Notes under the pieces: model-generated
Seen by the model: the letters and a program-made list of their open reading frames with translations, nothing else
Told to the model about the DNA's origin: nothing
Databases searched by the model: none
Part shown: piece after piece, positions 23,441 through 34,634 of the stretch
How the letters are laid out: each line of letters starts with the position of its first letter
Numbering within the stretch: the first letter of the stretch is position 1
Program-made: the position numbers and the translations under genes
Origin: Sinotaia quadrata
Taxonomy: Eukaryota; Mollusca; Gastropoda; Architaenioglossa; Viviparidae
Assembly (NCBI GenBank): GCA_028829895.1
Contig: CM054181.1
Span: forward strand, 66,393,259-66,457,258
Reading direction: 5' to 3'
Length of the DNA stretch: 64,000 nucleotides

Positions 23441-24586
23441 GTCAAAAGAAACTAATCTAGAACACTGTAGCACTTTGTGGACAAGTAAATACGACATTTC
23501 TTCAATTTATTTTTACGAATCTCGCACCTTTATGCAAATAATAATTGTTTAGTTGACCTAATTATTTTTTCTGGTACAACGAACTTTTGAGTGGGTGGGT
23601 GGGAGAGAATTATATAGTGGTGGTGGTGGTGGGGTATTACTTCTTTCACAGTGTGAAAACGGTCTATTGCAGAGTAAGACTTTGTTTAGGACATTGCGGT
23701 TAATGTACAGCCCATAACACTGCCGCCCGCGGTCTATTGCAGATTTCTGAATAGGACTTTGTTTAGGACATTGTGTTTAATTTACAAGCTATAAATCTAC
23801 CTCCCAGTGTTTGATGTTTTCTAACAACAGCGGCATTTCGGGACATTTTTTTTTTGTATCAAGTAGTTTCAACAAAATTATTAGTGTTGAGTCGAGTCTC
23901 AAAGTCACCAGCGACTTAAAGTGGACTCCAGTTCAAATCGTGGGTCTTGAGTCAACAACTGTGCAAGAAACGTTTATCAACAAACAACGACAACACTGTA
24001 CCAGATGACAGAAAGGTGAAGACAAAATAAAGAGAAGCATTGACCAGTATCAGACACTCAGACCAGAAATCAGGAACGTGAAATCAGAACTGAGAAAAGC
24101 AGAAACAGGGTCTCCGAGGAACTTGACATTTGAAATGGACAGTTGTCTAAGTAAACAGTCTTACGTTAGAAAGCACTTCTCGGAAGTCGCGCCCACATCC
24201 TTCCTAACACCTTGATCTGATAGAATCTTGGTAGGATTCCGAGATCAGGGTTCCCAGGCTACTAATTAACAGACCACTGATCAATAGACATCAATAGTCA
24301 TGGGAAGAGTCGCTACTAATAAGTATCATGATAATAACATTGTCGAGGAGTTTTATTTGGTGCATGAAGTTACAATCGTGGACTAGGTTTGTAGATGACC
24401 AAAGTTCAACTGTCTCATTCGCTTTTTCCAAATACATGTATAACCAGGCCATTCGTGAAGGTAAAAGGTCATTATTACAACGATTAGTGACGACATACAG
24501 GAATCGACGTCACCGGGGTTAACAAGATTTAGCCTGGACACTGATGTTCCATTATGATTGGAAAATGACAAATGGAATACGCACGC
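23441..24586. other. Intergenic DNA with one diverged duplication
   Basis: A roughly 100-bp diverged duplication lies at about 23655-23800 (GGTCTATTGCAGA and GACTTTGTTTAGGACATTG in both copies). Runs of GTGG are at 23598-23633. No gene is supported. Confidence 0.5.
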
Positions 24587-24607
24587 ACGCACGCACACAC
24601 GCACGCA

Positions 24608-24639
<32 letters not shown>

Positions 24640-24672
24640 CACACACACGCACACACACACACACACACACAC
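24587..24672. repeat. (GCAC)n/(CA)n microsatellite
   Basis: Same composition class as the repeat at the exon 3 donor. Cys/Val-rich ORFs over it are artefacts. Confidence 0.98.
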
Positions 24673-24767
24673 ATGATAGAGAAATTAGACGTTACGGGGA
24701 GACTGCGCAAGAAATAGTTGATTACAATCTGAGCCAACTACCTCTGATTTATCATCCTACCCAGACA

Positions 24768-24775
24768 GATTAGAC
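24768..24775. repeat. Target site duplication, left copy (hAT 4.6 kb)
   Basis: GATTAGAC, identical to 29401-29408. Confidence 0.95.
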
Positions 24776-25189
24776 CAGGGGTCGGGAACCTATGGCTCGC
24801 GAGCCATATGTGGCTCTTTTGATGGCTGCAACTGGCTCTCAGACAAATGTTCGATTATAAAAAAAAACACTGAGTTTTCCCAGTCTTACGCCTCCATAAA
24901 GAGACATCCGTTAGTGATTAGGCTTAGAGACTGATGAAATACCTTGTTTACTCCTTCAGAGAAACAGGCTAAAACCAGAGGTGAAGGTCGCATCAAAAGT
25001 CGGATACTAACTATCCATGTACGGTCACTTGTTTTCAGATAATGTGACGTAGCGCTAAGTTGTGAATTGACCTCTACTTTCATTCATTATAGACCCCTGA
25101 ATGAACGGGCCATGTTAGACGCACACCTGCATTGCACTCGATTTACATGGATAAAATTAGAGCGTCCATTCATTACTAGGACCGGATCT

Positions 25190-26806
25190 ATCAGAACACA
25201 ACATAGTGGTAATATCTTGATTTCTCTGTGTTGAGTTGAATTAATTCTATATATTTTGTATTGTGAATGTATGTAGAATTTTCTTGTGCATTTTATTGCT
25301 GATTGATAATATATTTTCTACAAAGCTAAGTGGCACAGCGATTGTAATAGGGTCGGGGCAAATTATACTTACTTCCTCGGACTTGCCAGTCTCCGATAGC
25401 TAGCACTTTTAGGGTCCGTGGTTTACGACCGTGTCAGCGCGCGGCATGGCTGACCCTTTCTACGGACATTGCACGCACAGCTGGACCACCCAAGCGCTAC
25501 GTGCGTACATAACGGTTCTCTGTCCGAATTCACGAGTCTTTATAAACCAGGTTTGAATGTTAATCGGTACTCTGCGAGGAACAACCGCTTTGGAACGTTG
25601 TCCGGCGGCACAAATTATTCCGCGAGTCAATCAGCCAATAAGCCTAACCCGCTGTGTCGATAACCTTCGTGTATTGAACAAGGTAAACACATCGATTTCT
25701 TAAATTATAACTTGCATTTTATTTAAGTTATCATTGTGTGAATGTGCGAGATTGTTAATGTAGAAATTATATCTTTACTGCAACCTTCTCTAGACACGTG
25801 GCTTGGTAACAGTATGGCTAAACTAGAAACATTACATTCTTTACAGTAATTGTCGAATTGTGAGACAATGGTTTATAATGCTAAATTAACGGAATTGTAA
25901 CCACAGAACGTTGGTGCACGTTCATATGATTATTTTTATAAAGAGTCCTTGATGTAAAGTTTGTAAACAATGTGTATAATCGCGTTTATACTTGTAACGC
26001 GTATGTGCGTGATTTTAATTCATATTCACTTTCTAAAATCTAAAATCTAAATGTTTTCTTTGAATGATTTAAATTCTCTTGCGTAAGCAATGTCGCATTT
26101 TAATTGTAACACGCATGAGCGTGATGTTGATTGTATTTTCATTATTATATTCAAACTATTGAATGTGAAGTCACACAGGTTTATCTGTCACTGAATTTCG
26201 TGTCCTAACTACGAGGTTAAATTTAGTCAGACTGAAGGATAAATCTGGGCAGCCAGCCTGTTTCAGAATAAGCGAGGAGATTTAATTAATCTAAATCCTG
26301 AAATTTAATTAATCTAAATCAATTCTGGAGCAGGGTCTTTAAATAAATGCTGGCATGTAACAGTGATATTACATTTGTAGTAGTGGTGAAGACACCATGT
26401 GTATGCAATTGAACTACCGTTGATTAATTGTTATTACGGGAGAGTCAAAACCCGCCACGTATTCATTAGTTAAATTGTATAACTAGCAACTTTGGATTAA
26501 TGGAGAAATATCAGAACACAACATAGTGGTAATATCTTGATTTCTCTGTGTTGAGTTGAATTAATTCTATATATTTTGTATTGTGAATGTATGTAGAATT
26601 TTCTTGTGCATTTTATTGCTGATTGATAATATATTTTCTACAAAGCTAAGTGGCACAGCGATATTACATTTGTAGTAGTGGTGAGGACACCACGTGTATG
26701 TAATTGAACTACCGTTGATTAATTGTTATCACGGGAGAGTCAAAACCCGCCACGTATTCATTAGTTAAATCGTATTACTAGCAACTTTGGATTAATGGAG
26801 AAATAT
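25190..26806. repeat. About 295-bp tandem duplication inside the hAT, first copy split by an LTR
   Basis: Segment A (TATCAGAACACAACATAGTG to CACAGCGAT) occurs at 25190-25342 and 26510-26662. Segment C (ATTACATTTGTAGTAGTGG to TGGAGAAATAT) occurs at about 26368-26509 and 26663-26806. The order A-[LTR]-C-A-C shows a duplicated A-C unit whose first copy was later interrupted. The C copies differ by a few transitions. Confidence 0.85.
25343..26362. mobile_element. Solo LTR, 1020 bp, nested in the hAT
   Basis: It begins TGTAATAGGG and ends GCATGTAACA, so it has the TG...CA ends of retroelement LTRs. It is flanked by GCGAT (25338-25342) and GTGAT (26363-26367), a 5-bp target duplication with one C/T difference. 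The unbroken tandem copy of the target reads CAGCGATATTACA, confirming the empty site. It contains TATAAA at 25541-25546, CCAAT at 25635-25639 and AATAAA at 26342-26347. No internal region or second LTR is present, so it is a solo LTR left by recombination. Which retroelement family it belongs to I cannot tell; the orientation is unproven. Confidence 0.7.
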
Positions 26807-27247
26807 ATTGTAAAGATTTAGAATTTTAGATGTTTGGATTTTCACATAATGTAAATTGTAAGTTAGTGGAAATTGTAAAGAATGATTAACACTGCTGTTA
26901 TTAGGCCCATATAAATCATTATTGTCACACGAGTCTGAAACATGATTAACTATGCATTGCAGCCGGTTCCTGAGTTCACTTTATAACTCAGACTTCAACT
27001 GCTAGCTGTTCCTTGGTGGAAGTCCAACCTTACTAAAAGCGTGGATTTCTATGGAAAAGTGACAAAAATACATGTCATTGTGTCTATATCTGACATTGTT
27101 CAACTGGGGCTGCCATATATAGCTTTCGAAAATAGCGGCCGATGTGTGTATGTGCAAAAGGGTCCGCACAACAGATTGTCGTCGGATCAGAAAGTTTCGT
27201 TTAAATCGCGTGGTCAGCTAACTAATTTTAGAAACCCTTTTGACAAG

Positions 27248-29185
27248 ATGGCTAAAAGAAAGAAAAACGATGAGTATCGTACTTTTCAGCAGGAATGGAC
27301 AGAGGAATTTGCCTTTGTGGAGAGAACGGGTTCTGCAGTGTGTCTAATATGCAGTGATAAAATTGCATCTATGAAACGGTCAAATGTAAAGCGACACTTC
27401 GAGACACGCCATTCTACATTTGCATCGAAATATCCTGCGGGAGACAGCGGGAAGAAAGCATGTCAAGAACTGCTATCAAGAGTGCAAGCTAGTCAGCATC
27501 AAATCCGTGTTTGGACCCAACAAGGTGACTTGAATTCGGCTAGCTTTGCTGGCGCTTTAGCTATTGTGAGAAACGGAAAGCCATTCACAGATGGGGAGTA
27601 TGCCAAAGCATTCATGCTTGATGTTGCCAATGAACTTTTTGATGACTTTTCGGATAAGGACAAAATAATTAAACGGATAAAAGACATGCCTCTGTCGGCA
27701 AGAACTGTTCACGATCGTAGCATCATGATGTCAAATCAAATTGAGGCAATGCAAGTCAAGGACATAAATGCGGCACCGTTTTTTTCTCTCGCTTTGGATG
27801 AGTCAACAGACGTCAGTAATTTATCCCAGTTCAGCGTGGTTGCAAGGTATGTTGTCGGTGATACACTACATGAGGAAAGTCTTGCTGTGTTGTCTATGAA
27901 AGGCACAACAAGAGGGCAGGATTTGTTCGAGTCCTTCACTGAGTTCGCTAAAGAAAAAAATCCACCGATGAATAAACTTGTTTCGGTGTGCACTGATGGT
28001 GCTCCGTGCATGGTTGGGAAAAGCAGAGGATTTGTCGCTCTTCTTTGTGAGCATGAAAACAGACGCATCATAAGCTTTCATTGCATCCTCCATCAAGAGG
28101 CGCTTTGTGCTCAGATGTGTGGCGAACAGCTTGGTGAGGTGATGTCACTGGTGGTTCGGGTAGTCAACTTTATTGTTGCCCGAGCATTAAATGATCGCCA
28201 GTTCAAAACACTGCTTGATGAGGTTGGGAATAATTATCCTGGTCTGCTTCTGCACAGCAACGTGCGTTGGTTGTCAAGGGGGAAGGTGCTCAGCCGATTT
28301 GCGGCTTGTCTGAGCGAAATCCGGACTTTTCTTGAAATGAAGAATGTCGAGCATCCCGAGTTATCTGACACTTAGTGGCTTCTGAAGTTCTATTATCTCG
28401 TAGACATGACTGAACATCTAAATCAGCTCAATGTGAAAATGCAAGGCGTTGGAAACACAATCTTATCCCTGCAACAAGCAGTGTTTGCATTTGAAAACAA
28501 GCTAGAACTCTTCATCACCGACATTGAAACAGGTCGTTTACTACACTTTGAAAAACTGGGAGAGTTCAAAGATATGTGCACATCAAGTGACCCTGCTCAA
28601 CATCTTAATCTTCAGCAGCTAGCAGGCTTCACGTCTAATCTCCTGCAGTCATTTAAAGCGCGCTTTGGAGAATTTCGCGAGCACACCCGTCTTTTTAAGT
28701 TCATCACCCATCCACACGAGTGTGCAGTGGACAGCACTGACCTGAGTTGCATCCCCGGTGTCTCCGTCAGAGATTTTGAGCTCCAAGCTGCTGACCTGAA
28801 GGCCTCAGACATGTGGGTGAATAAGTTCAAGTCACTGAATGAAGATTTGGAAAGACTTGCACGACAGCAAGCAGAGTTGGCGAGCCAACACAAGTGGGCA
28901 GAAATTAAAAAACTTCAACACGCAGACCAGCTGATTGTCAAAACTTGGAACGCGCTTCCCGTCACATACCATACACTGCAGCGTGTGAGTATTGCTGTAC
29001 TGACAATGTTTGGCTCTACGTATGCATGCGAGCAGTCTTTCTCACATCTAAAGAACATTAAGACCAACCTGCGATCACGTTTAACGGATGGAAGTCTCAA
29101 CGCCTGCATGAAGCTTAACCTCACCACGTATCAACCAGACTACAAAGCCATCAGCAAAGCCATGCAGAACCAGAAGTCGCATTAA
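27248..29185 (+). pseudogene. hAT transposase with one in-frame stop (TAG at 28373-28375)
   Basis: A single frame of 645 codons from MAKRKKNDEYRTF to the TAA at 29183-29185, interrupted only by TAG at codon 376. The ATG at 27248 is chosen because family members begin with this basic stretch just before the zinc finger; the frame above it (open from 27041) is not family-like. An N-terminal BED-type finger uses C32, C35, H50, H55. The RNase-H-like core shows D184 in LALDESTD, D250 in CTDGAP and the FHCILHQEAL motif; the C-terminal dimerisation region has YACEQSFS, with the likely catalytic glutamate near residue 595. It resembles the transposase lineage behind vertebrate GTF2IRD2 and ZBED5. The reading frame continues perfectly after the TAG (next codons WLLKFYYLVDMTEHLN), so this is a single substitution, young in age. 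Confidence 0.9.
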
Positions 29186-29400
29186 TGGGAAGAAATTCTC
29201 ATTATTGATTAGCAACAGCATAATAATGTTATTAAAAAGAATTAGAGACATAATTATTGTACTTTTAGTGTGAAAATTACACAAAATTACACATTTACTT
29301 GAATTTTTAGTTTTAAACATAATGTATGGCTCTCATAGAATTACTTTTCAAAATATGTTGTGTCCATGGCTCTCTCAGACAAAAAGGTTCCCGACCCCTG

Positions 29401-29408
29401 GATTAGAC
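29401..29408. repeat. Target site duplication, right copy (hAT 4.6 kb)
   Basis: GATTAGAC, identical to 24768-24775. Confidence 0.95.
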
Positions 29409-29429
29409 TATCAGCCGACACCCTAGGGC

Positions 29430-29545
29430 CTAGGCCTAGTGAGCGGTTAAATAAGTTTTCACCCCAAGCAGGAATCGAACCTGGGTCACACTTGTGAGGG
29501 ACTAGTGTCCCGCTTTCTGTGCTCCTTAATTAGGACACATAGGCA
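29430..29545 (-). repeat. tRNA-derived SINE fragment or tRNA-like relic
   Basis: The minus strand has a perfect RNA polymerase III B box GGTTCGATTCC (plus 29471-29481) within a near-paired T arm (CCAGG/CCTGC) and a tRNA-like anticodon region with CCTCAC upstream. The A box is degenerate, so it is not a functional tRNA. It sits just outside the right end of the 4.6-kb hAT. Confidence 0.45.
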
Positions 29546-29664
29546 TGAAATACAGCTGAAAAACACCAAGCAGCACTTCTTGAACCAGGAGAGTGTCGTC
29601 ATGAAATATATGCTAATGTTCATGATTAAATAAAGAGAAAAACTATGCCCTTAACGTCTCAATA

Positions 29665-29670
<6 letters not shown>

Positions 29671-29713
<43 letters not shown>
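29671..29713. repeat. (GA)n microsatellite
   Basis: Uninterrupted AG dinucleotides. Confidence 0.98.
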
Positions 29714-29717
<4 letters not shown>

Positions 29718-29769
29718 TAAAACATCTCCTTATGTACTGAAACACCCAACCCCTCCCACAACATTCCAA

Positions 29770-30350
29770 GCCGGAGATTTACTTCTTCGAAGAAATATGC
29801 ACTACAACTACTTAAAAGGAAATTCCTAGCACTTCATGGAGCCCATGTTACTTACAGTGCCAGTCCATTTCTTAATAATAATAAATTCCTAGTGATTTCG
29901 TGGAGCCCACATTCTTTAAAGAGTAGGTCGGTTTAAAAAAGTTCATAATGTATTCATGGAATCCACGTTACTTATAGGATCACTCGATTTCCTATTAATA
30001 AAAAAAAAGAAATTTCTACTGTTTCATGAGGCCCACGTAATTTACAGTCAGTCTTTTCCCTATTAATAAAAAAGAAATTCCTACTGTTTTCATGGAGTAC
30101 ACGTTACCTACAGTGTCAGTCACTTTCCTGATAATAAAAAAGAAATTCCTAGTGTTTCATGGAGTACGTTACTTACAGTGTCAGTAACTTTCCTATTAAT
30201 AAACAAGAAATTCCTAGTGTTACAGTGTTAGTCACTTTCCTATTAATAAACAAGAAATTCCTAGTGTTTTCATGGAGACAGTGTTAGTCACTTTCCTATT
30301 AATAAACAAGAAATTCCTAGTGTTTCATGGAGCCCAAGCTATTTTCAGTG
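29770..30350. repeat. 60-70-bp degenerate tandem repeat, about 9 copies
   Basis: Units contain AAGAAATTCCTAGTGTTTCA, TGGAGCCCACGTTACTTACA and GTGTCAGTCACTTTCCTATT. Deleted and truncated copies occur towards 30210-30310. Confidence 0.92.
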
Positions 30351-31494
30351 TCCTGCTGAACGTTGCCGAAGACGAGACAAAAAAAAAAGAAAAGAATAAA
30401 GTGGGAGATCAAGATGGCAGCCAGCTTCTGCGCAACATTTAATCTAAGGAACCTTTTTCAAATTTATTTCACCGACCCCCACCCCACCCTTTTTTATGGC
30501 CGGCGGCCCAAAGACTGTTTATCGTACACAAAGTATTTACCCCCAAAGTTGTAATGACGTCGAAAGGAGTGATTGCCCTAAAAGTATTACCATTCAAATC
30601 CCACCCCTCTTCACCAACGAGATGTAAAATCGTGCGAACATTTACCGTCTGACAAGATTTTTCAATAAATAAATAGAAAACAAAAATAATTAAAATAACA
30701 AGAATTGTTTCCCCTTAAAAAAATACACGTATTTAACGTTCAGATCTAAATACGCGTAACTGGGTAATCAGTCAGTCTTTACAGAAAGTTCTTGTCGCTG
30801 TATTCCTGGGTCGGTAGCTAGTGTAAAAGCCGGGCCATCAGCTCTGTGGAGGTTAAAATGAGTTTTGCTATTTTTGTAGTACTATTAAATCACAGTCTTT
30901 TGCATGACAGAAATCCTCTGCACTCGCGTAGAAATAAAAAGGGGAACAAAACAAACCAATCAATCGCTGCCACCGCTGAGTGCCTCCAATGGCCATGTTG
31001 GTGACCTATGCAGACTTCCAGACATGAGCACAGGCTCACACATGCCACAACCGCACGCGCAAGGCGATTTATATTATAGAGTGAGATTAATAGATATGCC
31101 TTTGAGTCAACTGATGTGGAGATAGGAAAAGACGGTTTTCTGAGATCCATTGTGTTCATTCCCTAACAACCAACGTGACTTGGCCATCACGTTTATAATT
31201 CTGCTCCTGCTTGTCTCCAGGCGACACGTGGCTTCCTTTGGAGCGCCCAAGGCCGCGCTGCATTCTTTTATAAGACATCCTCATTCTCGCTTTTGGTCAC
31301 CGCAGCCAACGACAAAAAGCGTATTTAATTTTAATTTAATTTAAATTTAAATTTAATTTAATTAAATTTTAAAAAGATACCTTACAGGAAAACGGCAGTT
31401 AGCAAATATAATGCCGCTACTCATTACACTTCCTTGACCTTGGAATTTACGTGGCCTTCAGTATGTTTATGTCGTAATGTGAATAAGTATGTTG
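30351..31494. other. Intergenic DNA, no gene supported
   Basis: Contains an AT palindromic run of (AATTTA)-type sequence at about 31325-31370. Several ORFs of 60-90 codons on both strands lack any domain or splice context. Confidence 0.45.
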
Positions 31495-31725
31495 AGTGTA
31501 TCTATGCAAGTGAACTTGTGTGGTATGCTGTCTTTCTATTCTATTCTCTGTAATCAGTAATCAAAATTATTGGTGTGAGTCTATTCTTGTGTGGTATGTT
31601 GTCTTTGTATTCTATTTTCTGTAATCAGTAATCAAAATTATTGGTGTGAGTCTGTATTTGTGTGGTATGTTGTCTTTGTATTCTATTCTCTGTAATCTGT
31701 AATCAAAATTATCGGTGCAAGTCTA
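31495..31725. repeat. 71-bp minisatellite, 3 copies
   Basis: Units contain TTGTGTGGTATGTTGTCTTT and TAATCAGTAATCAAAATTAT. The copies are very similar. Confidence 0.95.
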
Positions 31726-32886
31726 TACTTGTCGGCACGTTTTAGCAGCATTATACAAGGGCAAAGCAGTGCACTGGGTCCCTTACCTACACAAAGGAAT
31801 ACAAATTAACAGCAAGTCACAACATACGTAGATTAGCATGGGGCTCCCATGCAACTGCCCAGCGTGTCCATGCGTTAAGACGGCACTGCCTGTGTGTTGA
31901 ATGTGAAAGTGAATATGGCGCCAAAATGGAGTATACATCATGCCTGTGGGTTATAGTAAGTTACTGGTGTTTGTCAACACTGTATCTATGTTCTGTTTTC
32001 TGTAGTAGCCCTATATGTCTGTGTGTGCGAATATTCATGAGAGTCGGTTAGCCAAGACCTGACTGATTACTGAATAGGGCAGCCAAGATCTGTCATTGCA
32101 GAATGTCACGGAAAGATGTTATTTTACAGTATAAATTATTTCCCTTGCTTTTCATGTGCTTTTCTTTTTAGGTAGTTTGTTGTTAAAATTTCTGAATGTG
32201 AAGGCTGCTTGCTGACTGCAACATACAATCAAGGAGCAAGCCTAAGTTTCTTATTCATTACAATATAACTCCATTCTATCTGACACTCCAATCTCAAAAC
32301 TTACTGCAATAAAATCTCTTGCAACATTAGTTATTAGCCCCATGCACACATGGTACAATAAATACAATGTATCAAACAACGTCACATATTTATACACCAC
32401 ATGGGCGCAGCTTAGTTCAAACATTTGTAGTAAATAAATCAACTTACATAGTACATCTCTACATAACACAAGTATTACATATCAATAGTAAAATACATGA
32501 AATGTTTCTAAGTCTATTCTCAGTCAGTCAGTTTAAACTCACCACTCAAGCTAACAATTGCCTTGATAGCTGGTGTCACAGGAAATGAGGGACAGAAATT
32601 ATATTTTATTTCATTTTTTAAAAAAAACCGCTAACAAAACTAGTTGAAGTAACCCGAGTTTTGTTATTTTTCGTATGTAGCATGAAATTCCAGTAACGGT
32701 CACCTAAGATCTCTTTAGTAGACAGACGTTCGTGACGCAGTGTGTGTTATTATATCATATTGAATATATATATTAGTTTGTGAAAGATATGTATATTGAA
32801 CAATTGGGACAACTGCGCAATACTAGTCACATGTTGTTGACAAGAGAAATGGCCAGTGCGCATTAGAATTGACCACAGAAAATCGT
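31726..32886. other. Unique intergenic DNA, no gene supported
   Basis: Mixed-composition sequence with small hairpin-like pieces (GCATGGGGCTCCCATGC at about 31838). I saw no RNA gene or protein signature that I could defend. Confidence 0.4.
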
Positions 32887-33905
32887 GCATCACGATTACC
32901 ACTATATATCCAAGGCAAAATCGAGTCACACGCCATAGCTTCTGGAAGATTCTGGAAACATTCAGTGAAGCTATATAAGAGGCAAAGGAAGATTTTACTC
33001 TCAATGTTGAAAACGTCGATTCGTCTGAAGCCAGTCTAACTTCACGTATGAATTATCTCATGTACAGAGATTTCATAAAGGAAAGCTGCAAAAATCTCTT
33101 TCCATCCGTTTTCCATCCGTCTGATGCCATATATCGAGTAACGAGGCAAAATTACTCAGTATAATTTTTGGCAAAGTGGAAAGTTCACTGTCAAGAAAAA
33201 CCGATGCATGCGACGCTGGTTGTATGCAGTTAACGACACGAGGGACCAATTTGTTCTTCCCCCCTGTCTGAGTTCGTTTGGCAGTCTATCCCGCAAATTG
33301 AGAAGGCTAGCACCGAGATAAATCTTACAGATATCCGGATTTCTACACTCAATGTAATGCGACGACACATCCCACTGGACGACTCCACCCGATAATGCTA
33401 AACGTCGTTGGGGTGTCCGTTTCCACGACAACCAAGAAACAGCGACAATTATCGAGGCTGACAACAGTCAGTTAAATTTCAGGTTTCTTCCCATTGATAA
33501 TCTGAAAGTGGTGCCTAGATTCTGCAGAATCTTCACCTGTAATGCGACGCCACAATTGCGTCCTGTCTTCACTTTGAAGTGCCGCTTATAAGTGACGTGT
33601 GAGATTACGTCATCTCCTTGGAACTCTGACATTAATAGTGAGTAATCATTAGCACGGCTAACGCGCACATACTTAACTCTAGGACTCTAAGAAAATGAAC
33701 ACTATTATATCATTTGTGAAATACGAACTTTAATGTTAAAATTAATGCTTATTCTATATGTCAACTATTGTTAAAGTGGCCCCATTTGCTGCATAAGAAT
33801 TGTGTAATTAATCTTTATTTTATATTTTGAATTTCATCATTTTCATCTCCCCTTATTTCCCACAGAGTGTATGACATTGGAAAGTTGAATGAATGATTAA
33901 CCACT
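32887..33905 (+). repeat. Interspersed repeat with a heat-shock-like promoter, copy 2
   Basis: Homologous to 10086-11365 in the same orientation, with the same order of conserved blocks and many transitions between copies. It has no conserved reading frame. The 102-residue minus ORF at 33156-33464 is not preserved in the other copy, so I do not call it a gene. Both copies end in GAGTGTATGACATTGGAAAG. AATAAA follows at about 33939. Confidence 0.65.
32940..32979 (+). promoter_or_regulatory. Perfect four-unit heat-shock element and TATA box in repeat copy 2
   Basis: TTC at 32940, GAA at 32945, TTC at 32950 and GAA at 32955 form the exact HSF array TTCnnGAAnnTTCnnGAA. TATATAAG lies at 32972-32979, 14 bp downstream. 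The spacing resembles heat-shock gene promoters. Activity is inferred from sequence only. Confidence 0.6.
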
Positions 33906-34634
33906 GTGCGAAAGAGTAGTGCCCTTTTAAATCGGGAAATAAATAACCTGATTTAAACATCTTTCAACTCTCTTGTTATTCATAGTTTTTGAGAGGGACG
34001 AAAGAATTTGTACTAGTGTTTTGCACCGTTCGTCTGTTCGTCCATTTATTCACATTTATGATACACACTCACAACACACACCGCCAATAAAACGTTCCTT
34101 GGCATGACACTAATAAACTGGGCCCCACCCAAACATCAATGGTGTATGTCATGTGTGTCTATGTAACAACCTGACACGACGTAGTACTGGCATACGTCAC
34201 ACGGGCTTTTCTTGGAGGTGCACCGGAGCAGGCCAAAAATAGACTTCACCCCTTGCATCTCTAACTTCAGCTCGGGGTCGGCTTGTAACGAGCCTCCCAG
34301 TTTGTGACAGCTGGACTTCTCTTTTTGTCTTCAAATTCAAAAAGTGAATAAATAGCAAAATTCTCTACTACAAGTCAAGTCCTTAAACTCAGCCATTTGA
34401 CTAGTCTCGTTCTCATAATCATAATCACTGGATAATTAAAAAAATGCTCACTCAGTTTCTACTAGGTCAGCAAATCTAGAATATTCTTGCCTTAGGCTGT
34501 TATTTCAGACTCTTACATTTTCAAAATGACACCATAAGGAGTGCCCAAGGTCGGGTCCCTCTGACAATTTAGTAACTTATATAACAATTAAAATTTAAAA
34601 TAGGGAGGGGCAAATTTACTTTGTCACGCATTCA
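33906..34634. other. Unique intergenic DNA
   Basis: A GC-richer block at 34100-34330 stands out from the AT-rich background and may be another old repeat, but I found no ends or second copy. Confidence 0.35.

Larger units (their letters stand above)
24776..29400 (+). mobile_element. hAT-superfamily DNA transposon, 4625 bp, near-complete
   Basis: The ends are inverted repeats CAGGGGTCGGGAACC (24776-24790) and GGTTCCCGACCCCTG (29386-29400), flanked by a perfect 8-bp target duplication GATTAGAC (24768-24775 and 29401-29408), which defines the hAT superfamily. A 16-bp palindrome ATGGCTCGCGAGCCAT lies at 24792-24807, and GGCTCT motifs recur near both ends (24810, 24832, 29325, 29368); these are likely transposase-binding sites. 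The element carries a transposase (27248-29185), an internal tandem duplication and a nested solo LTR. The transposase has one in-frame stop, so this copy is probably not autonomous unless the stop is read through. Confidence 0.93.

Noticed and set aside
23175..23455. Hydrophobic minus ORF resembling a membrane protein
   Set aside because: Four copies of a 57-bp unit; the plus strand is open as well.
27041..27247. Extended transposase start at 27041
   Set aside because: The added 69 residues are not family-like; the ATG at 27248 gives the expected basic N-terminus before the finger.
29430..29545. Functional tRNA gene on the minus strand
   Set aside because: A perfect B box but a degenerate A box and no closed acceptor stem; more likely a SINE or relic.
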